Shown: positions 27,110 through 36,191 of the stretch, one piece after another
Layout: each line of letters opens with the position of its first letter
Numbering within the stretch: position 1 is the first letter of the stretch
Source of the DNA: Erysipelotrichales bacterium
Lineage (GTDB): Bacteria; Bacillota_I; Bacilli_A; Erysipelotrichales; Erysipelotrichaceae
Assembly: GCA_910576345.1 (NCBI GenBank)
Contig: CAJTIT010000010.1
Location: 25,023-89,022, forward strand
Reading direction: 5' to 3'
Length of the DNA stretch: 64,000 nucleotides
The notes under the pieces: model-generated
The model's input: only the letters and a program-made list of their open reading frames with translations
Told to the model about the DNA's origin: nothing
Databases searched by the model: none
Position numbers and translations under genes: made by a program

Positions 27110-28690
27110 ATGAATAAAAGACCTGTGGTATTCGTAGTCATGGATGGTGTCGGTATCAGCGACAGTGAATTTGGAAACGCCGTTAAAAAGGCATATACGC
27201 CGACACTTGATCATTTGTGGGAAACTTGTCCGCATACCCAAATCAAGGCACACGGACTCGCTGTCGGACTTCCCAGCGATGGCGATATGGGCAACAGTGA
27301 AGTTGGTCATAATGCGCTTGGATGTGGACAGATTTATAGTCAAGGCGCAAAACTTGTGAATGAATCCATTGAATCCGGTGATATTTTCACATCATCTACA
27401 TGGAAGGAATTGGTGGCAAACTGCAAGGAAAACGGTGTCATGCATTTCTTGGGATTGTTATCGGATGGAAATGTCCATTCTCATATTCGCCATTTGAAAG
27501 CTCTTATCAAACAAGCAAAAGCAGAAGGTGTAAAAGAAGTGCGTATTCATGCATTGTTGGATGGAAGAGATGTACCGGAAACAAGCGCATTGACCTATGT
27601 AGATGATATTGAATCATTCATGATAGAATTGAACGATGATCATTTCCATGCATGTATTGCCAGCGGCGGCGGTCGTATGTGTATTACGATGGATCGCTAT
27701 GAAGCAAACTGGGCAATGGTGGAAAAAGGATGGCATACACATGTATTGGGTGAAGGACGAAGCTTTGCGAGTGCGAAGGAAGCGATTGAAACCTATCGTG
27801 CAGAGACGGGTGTCGTCGATCAAGATCTTCCGCCGTTTGTGATTGCGAAAGATGGTAAGCCGGTTGGACAAATTCAAGATGGAGATTCTGTGATTTTGTT
27901 TAACTTCAGAGGAGATCGTGCACAGGAAATTTCACTGGCATTTGATGGGGATGATACGTTTGATAAATTCAATCGTGTACGTAAACCCAATGTGATGTAT
28001 GCAGGTATGTTACAATATGATGCAGATCTTAACATTCCTCATCATTTCTTGGCATTCCCTCCAAAAATCAAATACACGTTGTCTGAAGAACTTGTCAATC
28101 ATGGCATCCGCCAATATGCGATTTCAGAAACACAAAAATATGGACATGTGACGTATTTCTGGAATGGCAATCGTTCAGAAAAATTTAATGAACAGTTGGA
28201 AGATTTTGTGGAGATCAAATCGGATGTCGTTCCGTTTGAACAGCGTCCTTGGATGAAATCAGCGGAAATAACGGATGTGTTATGCGCTGCCATTACATCA
28301 GGCAATTATGACTTCCTGCGTACGAATTATCCAAATGGTGACATGGTAGGTCATACCGGAAATTTTGAGGCGACGGTGATTGGTGTGGAAGCTGTAGATT
28401 TGCAACTGGAGCGTGTCATCAAAGCTGTGGATTCTGTCAATGGAATTCTCATTGTGACAGCGGATCATGGCAATGCGGATGAAATGTATGAGAAAGCAAA
28501 AAAAGAAGGTGCACCGATAAAGGCGAAAACATCACATACTTTGAATAAAGTTCCGTTTATTATTTACGGTGCAGATGTTGAATTGAAACAAGACGATGAT
28601 TTGGGATTGTCAAATGTGGCATCTACCATTGCGGATTTATTGGAAATCGAGCCAAATGAAAATTGGAATGGCAGTATTATTAAAAAATAA
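27110..28690 (+). CDS. gpmI: 2,3-bisphosphoglycerate-independent phosphoglycerate mutase
   Basis: 526 residues, normal length for the family. It interconverts 3- and 2-phosphoglycerate in glycolysis in the cytoplasm using two manganese ions. MDG (Asp12) and the catalytic serine loop GDMGNSEVGHN (Ser63) are present. The C-terminal metal ligands are in VTADHGNADEM (about 449-459) and the histidine of TSHTLN (about 476). AGGAGGAA precedes ATG 27110. It is a single-gene unit with its own promoter and terminator, away from the usual gap-pgk-tpi cluster. Confidence 0.97.
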   Translation: MNKRPVVFVVMDGVGISDSEFGNAVKKAYTPTLDHLWETCPHTQIKAHGLAVGLPSDGDMGNSEVGHNALGCGQIYSQGAKLVNESIESGDIFTSSTWKELVANCKENGVMHFLGLLSDGNVHSHIRHLKALIKQAKAEGVKEVRIHALLDGRDVPETSALTYVDDIESFMIELNDDHFHACIASGGGRMCITMDRYEANWAMVEKGWHTHVLGEGRSFASAKEAIETYRAETGVVDQDLPPFVIAKDGKPVGQIQDGDSVILFNFRGDRAQEISLAFDGDDTFDKFNRVRKPNVMYAGMLQYDADLNIPHHFLAFPPKIKYTLSEELVNHGIRQYAISETQKYGHVTYFWNGNRSEKFNEQLEDFVEIKSDVVPFEQRPWMKSAEITDVLCAAITSGNYDFLRTNYPNGDMVGHTGNFEATVIGVEAVDLQLERVIKAVDSVNGILIVTADHGNADEMYEKAKKEGAPIKAKTSHTLNKVPFIIYGADVELKQDDDLGLSNVASTIADLLEIEPNENWNGSIIKK

Positions 28691-28699
28691 ATGAATATA

Positions 28700-28736
28700 A
28701 AAGAAATTTACAGTTGTATTGTAGATTTCTTTTTTA
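28700..28736 (+). terminator. Rho-independent terminator of gpmI
   Basis: AAAGAAATTTAC pairs with GTAGATTTCTTT (one G-T pair) around a 9-base loop, followed by a T run. Confidence 0.8.
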
Positions 28737-29235
28737 TATTCTTTGAATACGAGTTGATGTACAAAGCGTCTAAGTGAAAAAGAGCATTCTAAAAATACAA
28801 AACATAATTTTAGTATTATGATATGATACATTGGGGATGTTTTATGGCAATACAATGTTTTCGGCAGAGAAGTGTTAAAAAAGACCCGGTAGATTTCTTC
28901 ATAAAGGCAAACGGAACGTTTCATGTTCCCTAACCGGAATTGGCCGGTTATAAATTGAGTGTTGTTTATGAGTGTTACTTATTTCCATAATCCAAACGAG
29001 GAAAACGTAAATGTAAGCAACCGATATGAATGTAATGGCGCAATATTTATGATGTAAGCTGTTGGCTATGCTTTTTTTGTTTATCGTTTTTGTATAAAAA
29101 CGCTTACATTGGGCATTCTTTGTTTAGAAGATAAAATTTCCATGGAAAATAAAAAAAAATATGTTACAATATACCATGTGCCATTTTTATAGGATCATAG
29201 TATATAGTGGCATTTTAGAAAGAAGGAGTTGTAAT
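28737..29235 (+). other. Gene-free stretch with a short perfect palindrome
   Basis: About 500 bases with no supported gene. TAACCGG and CCGGTTA form a 7-base perfect inverted repeat around AATTGG at 28931-28950, without a T run. TACAAT with an upstream TG (29162-29170) may be the -10 of the next gene. Confidence 0.4.
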
Positions 29236-29676
29236 ATGAGTGATCTGACAATTCGTCGTATCGCCACACAAGACTTTGAAGATGTGCATGAACTAAATAC
29301 ATCTTTAGGCTATGTGTACGATAAAGAAAAGGTCTATAAGAAGATCATCAGCTTATTGGAAACAGGAAGCGATATATTATTGGTCGCGGAAAAAGACGGG
29401 CATGTAATTGGATATGCACATGGCGCTCCATATGAAACCCTGTATGCGGATACGCTATGCAATACCATTTGCTTTTGCGTCAAAGAAGGAATTGATGACG
29501 AAGAAGAAATCAGCAATGCATTGTATCTGGCTTTTGAAGAACGAGCTAAACGTTTTGGTTATAAAGGAATGCGCCTATCGCTTGATCAAGAAAGAGAAAA
29601 AGCGCATCGTCTATTTCTAAAACATGGTTTTGAAACAAAACGTTCTTTACAACACTATATTAAATATTTTGACTAA
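29236..29676 (+). CDS. GNAT-family N-acetyltransferase
   Basis: 146 residues from ATG 29236, chosen for the AGAAGGAG site in front; the upstream open frame to 29161 lacks one. It has the GNAT order: LTIRRIATQDFEDVHEL, ILLVAEKDGHVIGYAHG (beta strand 4), a helix with FEERAKRFGYKGMRL and C-terminal AHRLFLKHGFET. The usual acetyl-CoA loop Q/RxxGxG/A is weak. Substrate unknown. Confidence 0.85.
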   Translation: MSDLTIRRIATQDFEDVHELNTSLGYVYDKEKVYKKIISLLETGSDILLVAEKDGHVIGYAHGAPYETLYADTLCNTICFCVKEGIDDEEEISNALYLAFEERAKRFGYKGMRLSLDQEREKAHRLFLKHGFETKRSLQHYIKYFD

Positions 29677-29678
29677 AG

Positions 29679-29718
29679 AAAAATCCATCTATCATGTTTT
29701 CGATATATGGATTTTTTT
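29679..29718 (+). terminator. Rho-independent terminator
   Basis: AAAAATCCAT pairs with ATGGATTTTT across an 18-base loop, followed by T residues. It can act on both strands and lies between convergent genes. Confidence 0.75.
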
Positions 29719-29742
29719 GGTTTTTGTCATGAATGTTTTATT

Positions 29743-31305
29743 TTAACCGGTTTGGTGTGCTTCCAAGAAATCATATATGACGATTTCTGCTTCTTTTGGA
29801 CAGTTGGTATCACCAATTTCAATTTCAGGACGTCGTTTGCCATGGAAATCACTGCCGGCTGTCACAAATAGCTTATGGTCTTTTGCCTGCTTCAATAATG
29901 CGGTCATTTCACGAAGATCGTAATAAGGCGTAAAGACTTCGATCCCATCAATACCGGTTTTCAAAATGCTTTCCAACCATTCACTGCCCAGCATCATTGT
30001 TTCTCTTGCCCAAGAGAGAACGGCGACTCCACCGGTAAGATGGATAATGTCTACAATGTCTTCCAGTTTTGGATGGCGCACTTCGATATTGCATGGCGCA
30101 CCGTCAATGAATAGATCTTGTACCATCGCTTCTACCGGATGCTCTTTCAATCGATAAGGTTTTAACAATGGATGATCTTGTAATTCTTTTTTATCGAGCA
30201 CGTATTTGGCGATCATACGGCCGCTGATTTTTTGAAATCTGTTCTTTTCTAAAAATTCGTTGACATTCAGACAAATGCCAGAGAAATTTTCAAATGCTTT
30301 TACACGTTCCAAGGATGCCTTTTTTTCGCGTTTCAGACTTTCGTTTTCCAAGTGTGCAAATATATCGCTGGACGCATTGATAAAGTATCCAAGCACACGC
30401 AGATGTGCGCCATTGAAACGGCAATCCAGTTCTACCCCCGGAACATATTGAATGTGATATAAGTCCGACATGCGTTTTGCGATGAGATTCGCTTTTACAC
30501 TGTTGTGATCACAGATGGAAATGGTCTTTAACCCTTTTTTTTGTGCCATCTGGAACAATTCTTCCACATTGTATTGTCCGTCATCACTGAAATTGGAATG
30601 TATGTGAAGATCAACGGTAGTGGATGGCTTTTTAATTTCCTCTTCCATTGGTATCTGTTGTGGAGATGGAGCAGACATTGGAAGTTCTTTTCTGCCTGTT
30701 TGACGTATTACGACAATTCTGGTCCCTAAAAACATATCAACGATGGATATATGTTTGGGATGTACCAACAGAAAAAGAAAATTCAAGATCCAATACGCAA
30801 ATACACCGATAATATTGAAATACAGAAACAGAAGGAAAGTAGGAAGCGATATCCCTAGAATTTCTCGCAGAATCAAAGCAAAACTGCTTGTTTCTTTATG
30901 ATCCTTTCCGACAACTTTTAAATCGTAGAAATATTTACCTAAGGTTTGTCCACCTGATTTTGCGCTTAAAATGGGATTAAAGGTAAACATACTGACTCCT
31001 ACCAATGCGAATGTGAGTAGCTCCAGCGGTTTCAATAGGGCAACTGGTACAAGACCCATTAGTATCATTAACAATAACAGTTCCCATAGGGCGATCGGCA
31101 GTAACATAATACATGTGTCTAAGGCAAATGCAAAGATTCGTTCCAATAAAAATGCATTGGTTATATTGTATGCATGTTTATAGCCTTCCGTCTGATATTG
31201 TTTGGAACGTTTTTTTAAATAAACCGTCGCCAGTTGTTTTTTATTTAAATGTCGGGGGGTTAATTTTTCCAATTCATTCACCTCGTTTGTCATATATCTA
31301 TCCAT
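29743..31305 (-). CDS. RDD membrane domain fused to a PHP phosphoesterase
   Basis: 520 residues. Residues about 45-215 form an RDD-type domain with several membrane segments (LLERIFAFALDTCIMLLP; SGGQTLGKYFYDLKVVG; a last hydrophobic stretch followed by VDMFLGTRIVVI). After a short linker comes a PHP domain: VDLHIHSNFSDDGQYN, ICDHNSV, YVPGVELDC, ending ...TAGSDFHGKRRPEIEIG, with all expected metal-binding histidines and acids. TrpH-type PHP enzymes hydrolyse nucleotide phosphates or short oligonucleotides; here the enzyme would be anchored at the inner membrane face. TATAAT directly upstream of the first ATG suggests the real start may be later (TTG behind GAGGTG). Confidence 0.85.
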   Translation of the reverse strand: MDRYMTNEVNELEKLTPRHLNKKQLATVYLKKRSKQYQTEGYKHAYNITNAFLLERIFAFALDTCIMLLPIALWELLLLMILMGLVPVALLKPLELLTFALVGVSMFTFNPILSAKSGGQTLGKYFYDLKVVGKDHKETSSFALILREILGISLPTFLLFLYFNIIGVFAYWILNFLFLLVHPKHISIVDMFLGTRIVVIRQTGRKELPMSAPSPQQIPMEEEIKKPSTTVDLHIHSNFSDDGQYNVEELFQMAQKKGLKTISICDHNSVKANLIAKRMSDLYHIQYVPGVELDCRFNGAHLRVLGYFINASSDIFAHLENESLKREKKASLERVKAFENFSGICLNVNEFLEKNRFQKISGRMIAKYVLDKKELQDHPLLKPYRLKEHPVEAMVQDLFIDGAPCNIEVRHPKLEDIVDIIHLTGGVAVLSWARETMMLGSEWLESILKTGIDGIEVFTPYYDLREMTALLKQAKDHKLFVTAGSDFHGKRRPEIEIGDTNCPKEAEIVIYDFLEAHQTG

Positions 31306-31459
31306 ATTATACTACAAACCATCTCATTGTGTATGAATTTCATGAAGATTTCTTTTGATTTTCTTTTGCTGCTTTTATAAAATACCGTTTGTAAATAAAT
31401 GCAATGTTGACAAATGTTAGATAAATAACTAAAATTTCTATAAAAGAAGGGAACATTCT

Positions 31460-31996
31460 ATGAAATTATATGTGACAAGACATGGACAGACGGATTGGAA
31501 TTTACTACAGAAAATACAGGGAAAGGCCGATATTGCATTGAATGATACAGGAAGAAAACAAGCAAGAATCACAAGGGATCAGTTACAGGATGTGCCTTTC
31601 GATATATTATTTGTTTCACCGTTAAAACGTGCGTATGAAACGGCAGTGATCATCAATGAGTCGCATCATGTTCCGATTGTAAAGGATGAGCGAATTATTG
31701 AGCGTGATTTTGGAATACTGGAAGGCTCACGGCTCAAAGATTTGGATTTTTCTAATTTTTGGTGCGTGGAAGAAGAACATCGTTTCCCGAATTGTGAAAA
31801 GACATCGCTGTTTTATAAGCGCATTTATGATTTTATTGATGAATTGAAAAGTGCAGATGCATACGAGCATGTTTTGGTGGTTGCGCATGGCGGTGTTTCA
31901 TTGCCGTTTTATACGTATTTTCATGGCGTACCTTGTGTGAAAGATATGCGCCCGTTTATGTTGAATAACTGTGAAGTCACCTGTTATGATTTGTAA
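31460..31996 (+). CDS. Histidine phosphatase family protein
   Basis: 178 residues, GAAGGGAA ribosome site. The phosphoenzyme motif TRHGQTDWN (His8) is at the N-terminus and the second histidine in VVAHGGV (about residue 143); an R-x-Y-E-T block (SPLKRAYETA) and an acid in ERDFG complete the active site. Members include GpmB-like and CobC-like phosphatases, so the substrate cannot be told. Confidence 0.9.
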   Translation: MKLYVTRHGQTDWNLLQKIQGKADIALNDTGRKQARITRDQLQDVPFDILFVSPLKRAYETAVIINESHHVPIVKDERIIERDFGILEGSRLKDLDFSNFWCVEEEHRFPNCEKTSLFYKRIYDFIDELKSADAYEHVLVVAHGGVSLPFYTYFHGVPCVKDMRPFMLNNCEVTCYDL

Positions 31997-32068
31997 TATC
32001 TTTATTGCGATAGAAAGGTAATCATGGTAGAATAGGAGTAACAAAACGTTGGAAGGATGTGTTTGATT

Positions 32069-32392
32069 ATGAAATTGATTTTAGCGATTATGTCGAATGA
32101 TGACAGTCCGTCTGTGTCCAGTGCATTGACAAAAGAAAATTTTCAAGTGACTCGTTTGGCAACGACAGGCGGATTCTTGCGTGCCGGCAATACAACATTG
32201 ATTGTTGGAACGGATGATGATAAAGTGGACAAGGCAATCGATGTAATCGGAGAATATAGTCGTCGCCGTACTGAAGTTGTACCAAGCACAGCGTCTTATG
32301 ATATTGGACGGTATGCGTCATTTCCGGTAGAGGTACAGGTTGGCGGAGCTACGATCTTTGTGGTAGATGTTGAAAAGTTTGTAAAATTATAA
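32069..32392 (+). CDS. darA: PII-like cyclic di-AMP receptor (DarA/PstA/YaaQ family)
   Basis: 107 residues from ATG 32069; an upstream in-frame ATG at 32057 abuts the ribosome site and is less likely. It opens MKLILAIMSNDDSPSVSSAL, has the TTGGFLRAGNTTLIVGT loop and EVQVGGATIFVVDVEKF at the end, the pattern of the trimeric c-di-AMP sensor. In Firmicutes it signals c-di-AMP level, often near tmk or tdk; tdk is about 1.4 kb away. A strong terminator follows. Confidence 0.9.
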   Translation: MKLILAIMSNDDSPSVSSALTKENFQVTRLATTGGFLRAGNTTLIVGTDDDKVDKAIDVIGEYSRRRTEVVPSTASYDIGRYASFPVEVQVGGATIFVVDVEKFVKL

Positions 32393-32400
32393 GAGCATAG

Positions 32401-32432
32401 AAAGATATCTTTTCAGCGGATATCTTTTTTTA
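32401..32432 (+). terminator. Rho-independent terminator
   Basis: AAAGATATC and GATATCTTT pair around an 8-base loop, followed by a T run. Confidence 0.85.
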
Positions 32433-32490
32433 TTTCCTAGGAAATGAACGATGGTAAGCAATCTTTGTCTTATCAATCGTTCGCGGAATG

Positions 32491-32524
32491 AAAAAATGAC
32501 AATGACGATGCATTGTCATTGTCA
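32491..32524 (-). terminator. Rho-independent terminator of the minus-strand gene
   Basis: A near-perfect 28-base palindrome (TGACAATGAC arms at 32497 and 32524) is followed, on the minus strand, by six T residues. It lies just past the stop of the 32550 gene. Confidence 0.8.
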
Positions 32525-32549
32525 AAGACGTTAAAATCCATAATATGTA

Positions 32550-32918
32550 TCAATAAGAAGCTCTTTTGGATTCTATAAATTCCTTCCAGTGATTTCGATG
32601 GAATAAGGCAAGTATATGATGGTTGTAGGCATTGGTGTTTGAATCCAAGGCTGTAACACGCAAGCCAAGTGGAAAAGGACCGATAAGGCATGTATGGATA
32701 GATTGCACATTGTAATATTCGATCGGTACGATATAGCCCATAAATCTTCCGCAGAAAATAAGTTTGTTGTTGGTGAATACAATGTGACCGCGTATTTGTC
32801 TGCTTCTTTTGTGATAATCTCCTGCGATCACATCGATAATGTGTTCTCCCATTGTGAGTAAACCAGCTTTTACTAATTTCTTTTCCCATTTTTCAAGCTT
32901 TTTTTCATTTGCATTCAT
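32550..32918 (-). CDS. Small PH-like domain protein
   Basis: 122 residues, AAGGAG ribosome site. A lysine-rich first helix (EKKLEKWEKKLVKAG) is followed by strands HIVFTNNKLIFCGRFMGYI and IEYYNVQSIHT, the strand order of bacterial PH-like domains. Cytoplasmic; function unknown. It has its own promoter and terminator. Confidence 0.68.
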   Translation of the reverse strand: MNANEKKLEKWEKKLVKAGLLTMGEHIIDVIAGDYHKRSRQIRGHIVFTNNKLIFCGRFMGYIVPIEYYNVQSIHTCLIGPFPLGLRVTALDSNTNAYNHHILALFHRNHWKEFIESKRASY

Positions 32919-32948
32919 AAATTCTATCTCCTTAATATCTGTGTTAAA

Positions 32949-32977
32949 ATTATAGGATAAAGGAAATGGTAATGCAA
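32949..32977 (-). promoter_or_regulatory. Sigma-A promoter of the PH-like gene
   Basis: On the minus strand TTGCAT, 17 bases, TATAAT; about 30 bases before the start codon. Confidence 0.75.
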
Positions 32978-33406
32978 GAATGAAAATAATGCTGGTAAAA
33001 AATAAATGAAAAATGGTTGATAATAAAAAGATCGTGATAAGAACGATGGAGCGGGAGAAAAATAAAATTTATTGTGAAACAAATATATGGCATGCTATAA
33101 CTCATCTTTTACACTTTTGAATTAAAAAGACTCCTAAACAATCTCAATCGTATTGAAAGTAGTACACTTACAAAAAGATATGGTCCTGCCTTTATGAACA
33201 CGTGTATCATGATTCTCAATAGAGCATAGGATGATGGATTTCTCATTTTTAAGGCTTTTTATTTTGTTTTCATGAATGAAATAAAGTGGCAATGAAACCA
33301 AAATGGAAGAAGCAAAACACGGTGTACTAGTCACATTATTTTTTTTGTTGGTTTGCGAATGGTGATAAAGAACATCATAAAAACAACCGATTTCTTCCAT
33401 AATAGA
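32978..33406 (+). other. Gene-free AT-rich stretch
   Basis: Frames here show no ribosome site or family pattern on either strand. No RNA gene is seen. Confidence 0.4.
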
Positions 33407-33435
33407 TTTATAAAAGTATCGTTTTTTTGTATAAT
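33407..33435 (+). promoter_or_regulatory. Probable sigma-A promoter of tdk
   Basis: TTTATA, 17 bases, TATAAT, 19 bases upstream of ATG 33455. Confidence 0.6.
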
Positions 33436-33454
33436 GGTAAAAGAGGTGATTGCC

Positions 33455-34009
33455 ATGTGCCAGCGTTATCGAGACGGATGGATCGAAGTGATTACAGGAT
33501 GTATGTTTGCTGGTAAAACAGAAGAATTGATTCGCAGAGTAAAAAAACTGCAATATGCGAAAAAACGAGTACAAGTATTTCAACCCATCATGGATACGCG
33601 GTACAGTACGATTGAAATCGTATCACATGCAGGGAATACGATCAAAAGCGAGCGAGCCAGCAATGCAGAAGCGCTGATGCGGTTGATAAAAACGGACAGC
33701 GATGTGGTTGCGATCGATGAGGTGCAATTTTTTGATAAGGGCATCGTCGAAGCGTGCAATCAACTGGCGGATCAAGGAAAGTGCGTCATTGCGGCAGGAT
33801 TGGATCTGGATTTTCGTGCCAAGCCATTTGGTGTGATGCCACAATTAATGGCTTGTGCAGAATTTGTGGACAAACTGAGCGCTGTTTGTGTGATATGCGG
33901 CGCGCCTGCGACACGTTCCTATCGCTTATCTGATAAAACCAAGGATGTCATTCTATTGGGAGCCAAAGAAACATATGAGGCAAGATGTCGACATTGTTAT
34001 AAGCGATAA
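33455..34009 (+). CDS. tdk: Thymidine kinase
   Basis: 184 residues from ATG 33455, chosen for AAGAGGTGA in front and because the family starts shortly before the P-loop. It phosphorylates thymidine in the salvage pathway. Walker A is GCMFAGKT (15-22), the Walker B-like VVAIDEVQFFD (84-93), and a zinc-ribbon-type lid has CVIC and CRHC. The catalytic glutamate is in DEVQ. Single-gene unit. Confidence 0.96.
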   Translation: MCQRYRDGWIEVITGCMFAGKTEELIRRVKKLQYAKKRVQVFQPIMDTRYSTIEIVSHAGNTIKSERASNAEALMRLIKTDSDVVAIDEVQFFDKGIVEACNQLADQGKCVIAAGLDLDFRAKPFGVMPQLMACAEFVDKLSAVCVICGAPATRSYRLSDKTKDVILLGAKETYEARCRHCYKR

Positions 34010-34012
34010 AGG

Positions 34013-34041
34013 TTTATCAATAAACAAAATTCTTGTATAAT
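34013..34041 (+). promoter_or_regulatory. Probable promoter of the polysaccharide locus
   Basis: TTTATC, 17 bases, TATAAT, directly before the licD-like gene that opens a run of overlapping genes. Confidence 0.6.
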
Positions 34042-34080
34042 AATGAAAGATGAAGGATTGTAATGAGAAGAGGGATCGAT

Positions 34081-34929
34081 ATGCGTGAATACGATGAACA
34101 GACTTTGCATAAAGTACAACAATATGAATTAGAAATATTAAAAGATTTTATCGATTTATGTAATCGTCATCACATTCGTTATTTTGGTATTGCAGGAACT
34201 GGGATTGGAGCAATTCGTCATAAAGGCTTCATTCCTTGGGATGATGACATTGATGTGGCAATGCTTCGAGAAGATTATGAAAAATTTCAAAATGTTGCTA
34301 TTCAGGAATATGGAGATAAATATAAATTGCTGAATGCGGAAACACGTGAAAATTATCCGCTTATGACAGCGCAGTGGGCAAAAATCGGTACAGAGTTTCG
34401 TACAATGCCTTTTAAACGTGTAAATTGTGATTTTGGCATTTATTTGGATATTTTTCCGCTTGACTTTGTAAGTGATGATGAAAAAGCGCGTTTGAAGCAA
34501 GGAAGAACTGCTTGGTTTTGGAGTAAACTTATGATTTTAAGGATTCTTCCTTTTCCGGAATTGGCTTTTACCGGAATAAAAAGACAACTATTTCATGCTG
34601 TTTTTTGGATTGTGCACTGGACGTTAAGAGTTTTACATATATCTCCTTCATGGTTATATCAAAAAGCATATAAAGCAACAACACGTTATAATCATCTTCA
34701 TACAAAGCGAGTCGCATTTTTATGTGAAACATCTCCATTTTCCAATGAATTTGACTATGATGATATCTTTCCATTACAGACTTTGAATTTTGAAGGACTC
34801 GAAATGGCTTTTCCAAGACATTTAGATAAAATTTTAACAAAGTATTATGGAAATTATATGGAACTGCCGCCTGTGGATAAAAGGAAAAATCATTACCCAT
34901 ATACGTTAGATTTTGGAGATGGAAAATGA
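34081..34929 (+). CDS. licD: LicD family phosphotransferase
   Basis: 282 residues from ATG 34081 (GAGGG in front; an alternative ATG at 34063 also has AAGGA). The LicD fold is marked by YFGIAGTGIGAIRHKGFIPWDDDIDVAM (about 36-65, quoted in parts: GTGIGAIRHKGFIPWDDDID), with the acidic DDDID metal site, and a later FGIYLDIFPLDFV. LicD enzymes transfer phosphocholine or other phospho-substituents onto surface glycans. Its stop overlaps the next start (ATGA). First gene of the locus. Confidence 0.92.
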   Translation: MREYDEQTLHKVQQYELEILKDFIDLCNRHHIRYFGIAGTGIGAIRHKGFIPWDDDIDVAMLREDYEKFQNVAIQEYGDKYKLLNAETRENYPLMTAQWAKIGTEFRTMPFKRVNCDFGIYLDIFPLDFVSDDEKARLKQGRTAWFWSKLMILRILPFPELAFTGIKRQLFHAVFWIVHWTLRVLHISPSWLYQKAYKATTRYNHLHTKRVAFLCETSPFSNEFDYDDIFPLQTLNFEGLEMAFPRHLDKILTKYYGNYMELPPVDKRKNHYPYTLDFGDGK

Positions 34930-36191
34930 TACAGAAAATTAGAAATGTTATTATTGGAAATGAAAATAGCTCAATGGGGAAAAATGTAATATGGAATATG
35001 CTGGGATCATTGATATATGCATTGTCTACGATTGTATTAACAATTGTAACGACACGAATTGTCGGAGAGAATTATGGCGGCGACTTTGCGATTGCTTTGG
35101 GTACCGGACAGATAATGGCTGCGATTGGCTATTATGAAGTGCGGACCATCCAAGTTACGGATCTTCATCAAAAATATCAATTTCACGACTATGTAATCCA
35201 TCGCATGTTCACAATTGCTCTTATGATGCTTGTTAGCATTGGGTTTGTAATGATGAAAGCCTATGCATTTGAAAAGTGTTTGCTTATCTTAGTGTTGTGT
35301 TTATGGAAGATGCTAGATACGGTCGCAGATGTTTTTGAGGGCTTGTTTCAGCAGCAAGAACGACTTGATTTATCAGGAAAATCAATGTTTGCTAGAACAT
35401 TGTTCTCTACACTTGCTTATATAATCTGTTTAACGTTAACAAAGCAAATGCTTCTGTCTGCGTTTTTCGCGATTGCTGTATCAATATTTTGTATCTGGAT
35501 ATTTGACTTTCTGCTTACACCTGTCTTTGCTTGTCAAAAGTGGATCTTTTCGAAGGAAAAAATTATTAAACTTTTTAAAGAGAGTTTTCCTTTATTCGCA
35601 GGGACATTCATGTTTTCTTATATATCTAACTCTGCCAGATATGCTATAGATGCGCAGATGAACGCGAGCGATGTTGCTTATTTCACAGCGATTTTTCTTC
35701 CTGTATCTACAATAAATTTGGTCTCTGGTTTTATATTTAAACCATTATTAACAACGTTTGCGGCGAAATGGGAATCAGATTCGCCTAAGCAATTTGCACA
35801 TTTGATGGGAAAATTTGTATCCATAATTGTATGCATTACCTTTTTAATAGTCTTAGGTGGTTATATTCTTGGTGTTGAGATATTATCATTTTTGTATGGA
35901 TTAAAACTTGATGCTTATCGATTCGATTTGATTCTGTTGTTAATTGGCGGTGGATTCAGCGCATTTTCAACAATTGAATATTATTGTCTGGCAGTGATGA
36001 GAGTACAAAAATTTGTATTCATTGGTTATTTATTTGTCTTTGTATTATCGTTAATATTTCCGAATTTATTTGTAATCGAAATGGGACTTCGCGGTGCTGC
36101 ATTTTGTTATTTAATGCTCATGTTATTGATTGTTGCAGCATTTTCCATCGGTATTTATCTTGGCTTTCGCAGAAAGGAGGCTGTGCTATGA
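34926..36191 (+). CDS. Wzx-like polysaccharide flippase (MATE/MOP superfamily)
   Basis: 421 residues, about 12 hydrophobic segments. The N-terminus NVIWNMLGSLIYALSTIVLT and the IVGENYGGDFAIALGTGQ loop are typical of Wzx/RfbX-type lipid-linked oligosaccharide flippases. Overlaps its upstream gene by 4 bases and its downstream gene starts inside its last codons, so the three are co-translated. It points to a flippase-dependent product, whereas an ABC exporter is encoded 12 kb further on. Confidence 0.88.
   Translation: MIQKIRNVIIGNENSSMGKNVIWNMLGSLIYALSTIVLTIVTTRIVGENYGGDFAIALGTGQIMAAIGYYEVRTIQVTDLHQKYQFHDYVIHRMFTIALMMLVSIGFVMMKAYAFEKCLLILVLCLWKMLDTVADVFEGLFQQQERLDLSGKSMFARTLFSTLAYIICLTLTKQMLLSAFFAIAVSIFCIWIFDFLLTPVFACQKWIFSKEKIIKLFKESFPLFAGTFMFSYISNSARYAIDAQMNASDVAYFTAIFLPVSTINLVSGFIFKPLLTTFAAKWESDSPKQFAHLMGKFVSIIVCITFLIVLGGYILGVEILSFLYGLKLDAYRFDLILLLIGGGFSAFSTIEYYCLAVMRVQKFVFIGYLFVFVLSLIFPNLFVIEMGLRGAAFCYLMLMLLIVAAFSIGIYLGFRRKEAVL

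Noticed and set aside
33134..33583. 149-residue minus-strand frame upstream of tdk
   Set aside because: It overlaps the tdk promoter and start, has no ribosome site and no recognisable sequence.
35984..36187. Extended N-terminus for the 36188 membrane protein
   Set aside because: It lies wholly inside the flippase gene in another frame; the ATG at 36188 has a strong ribosome site.
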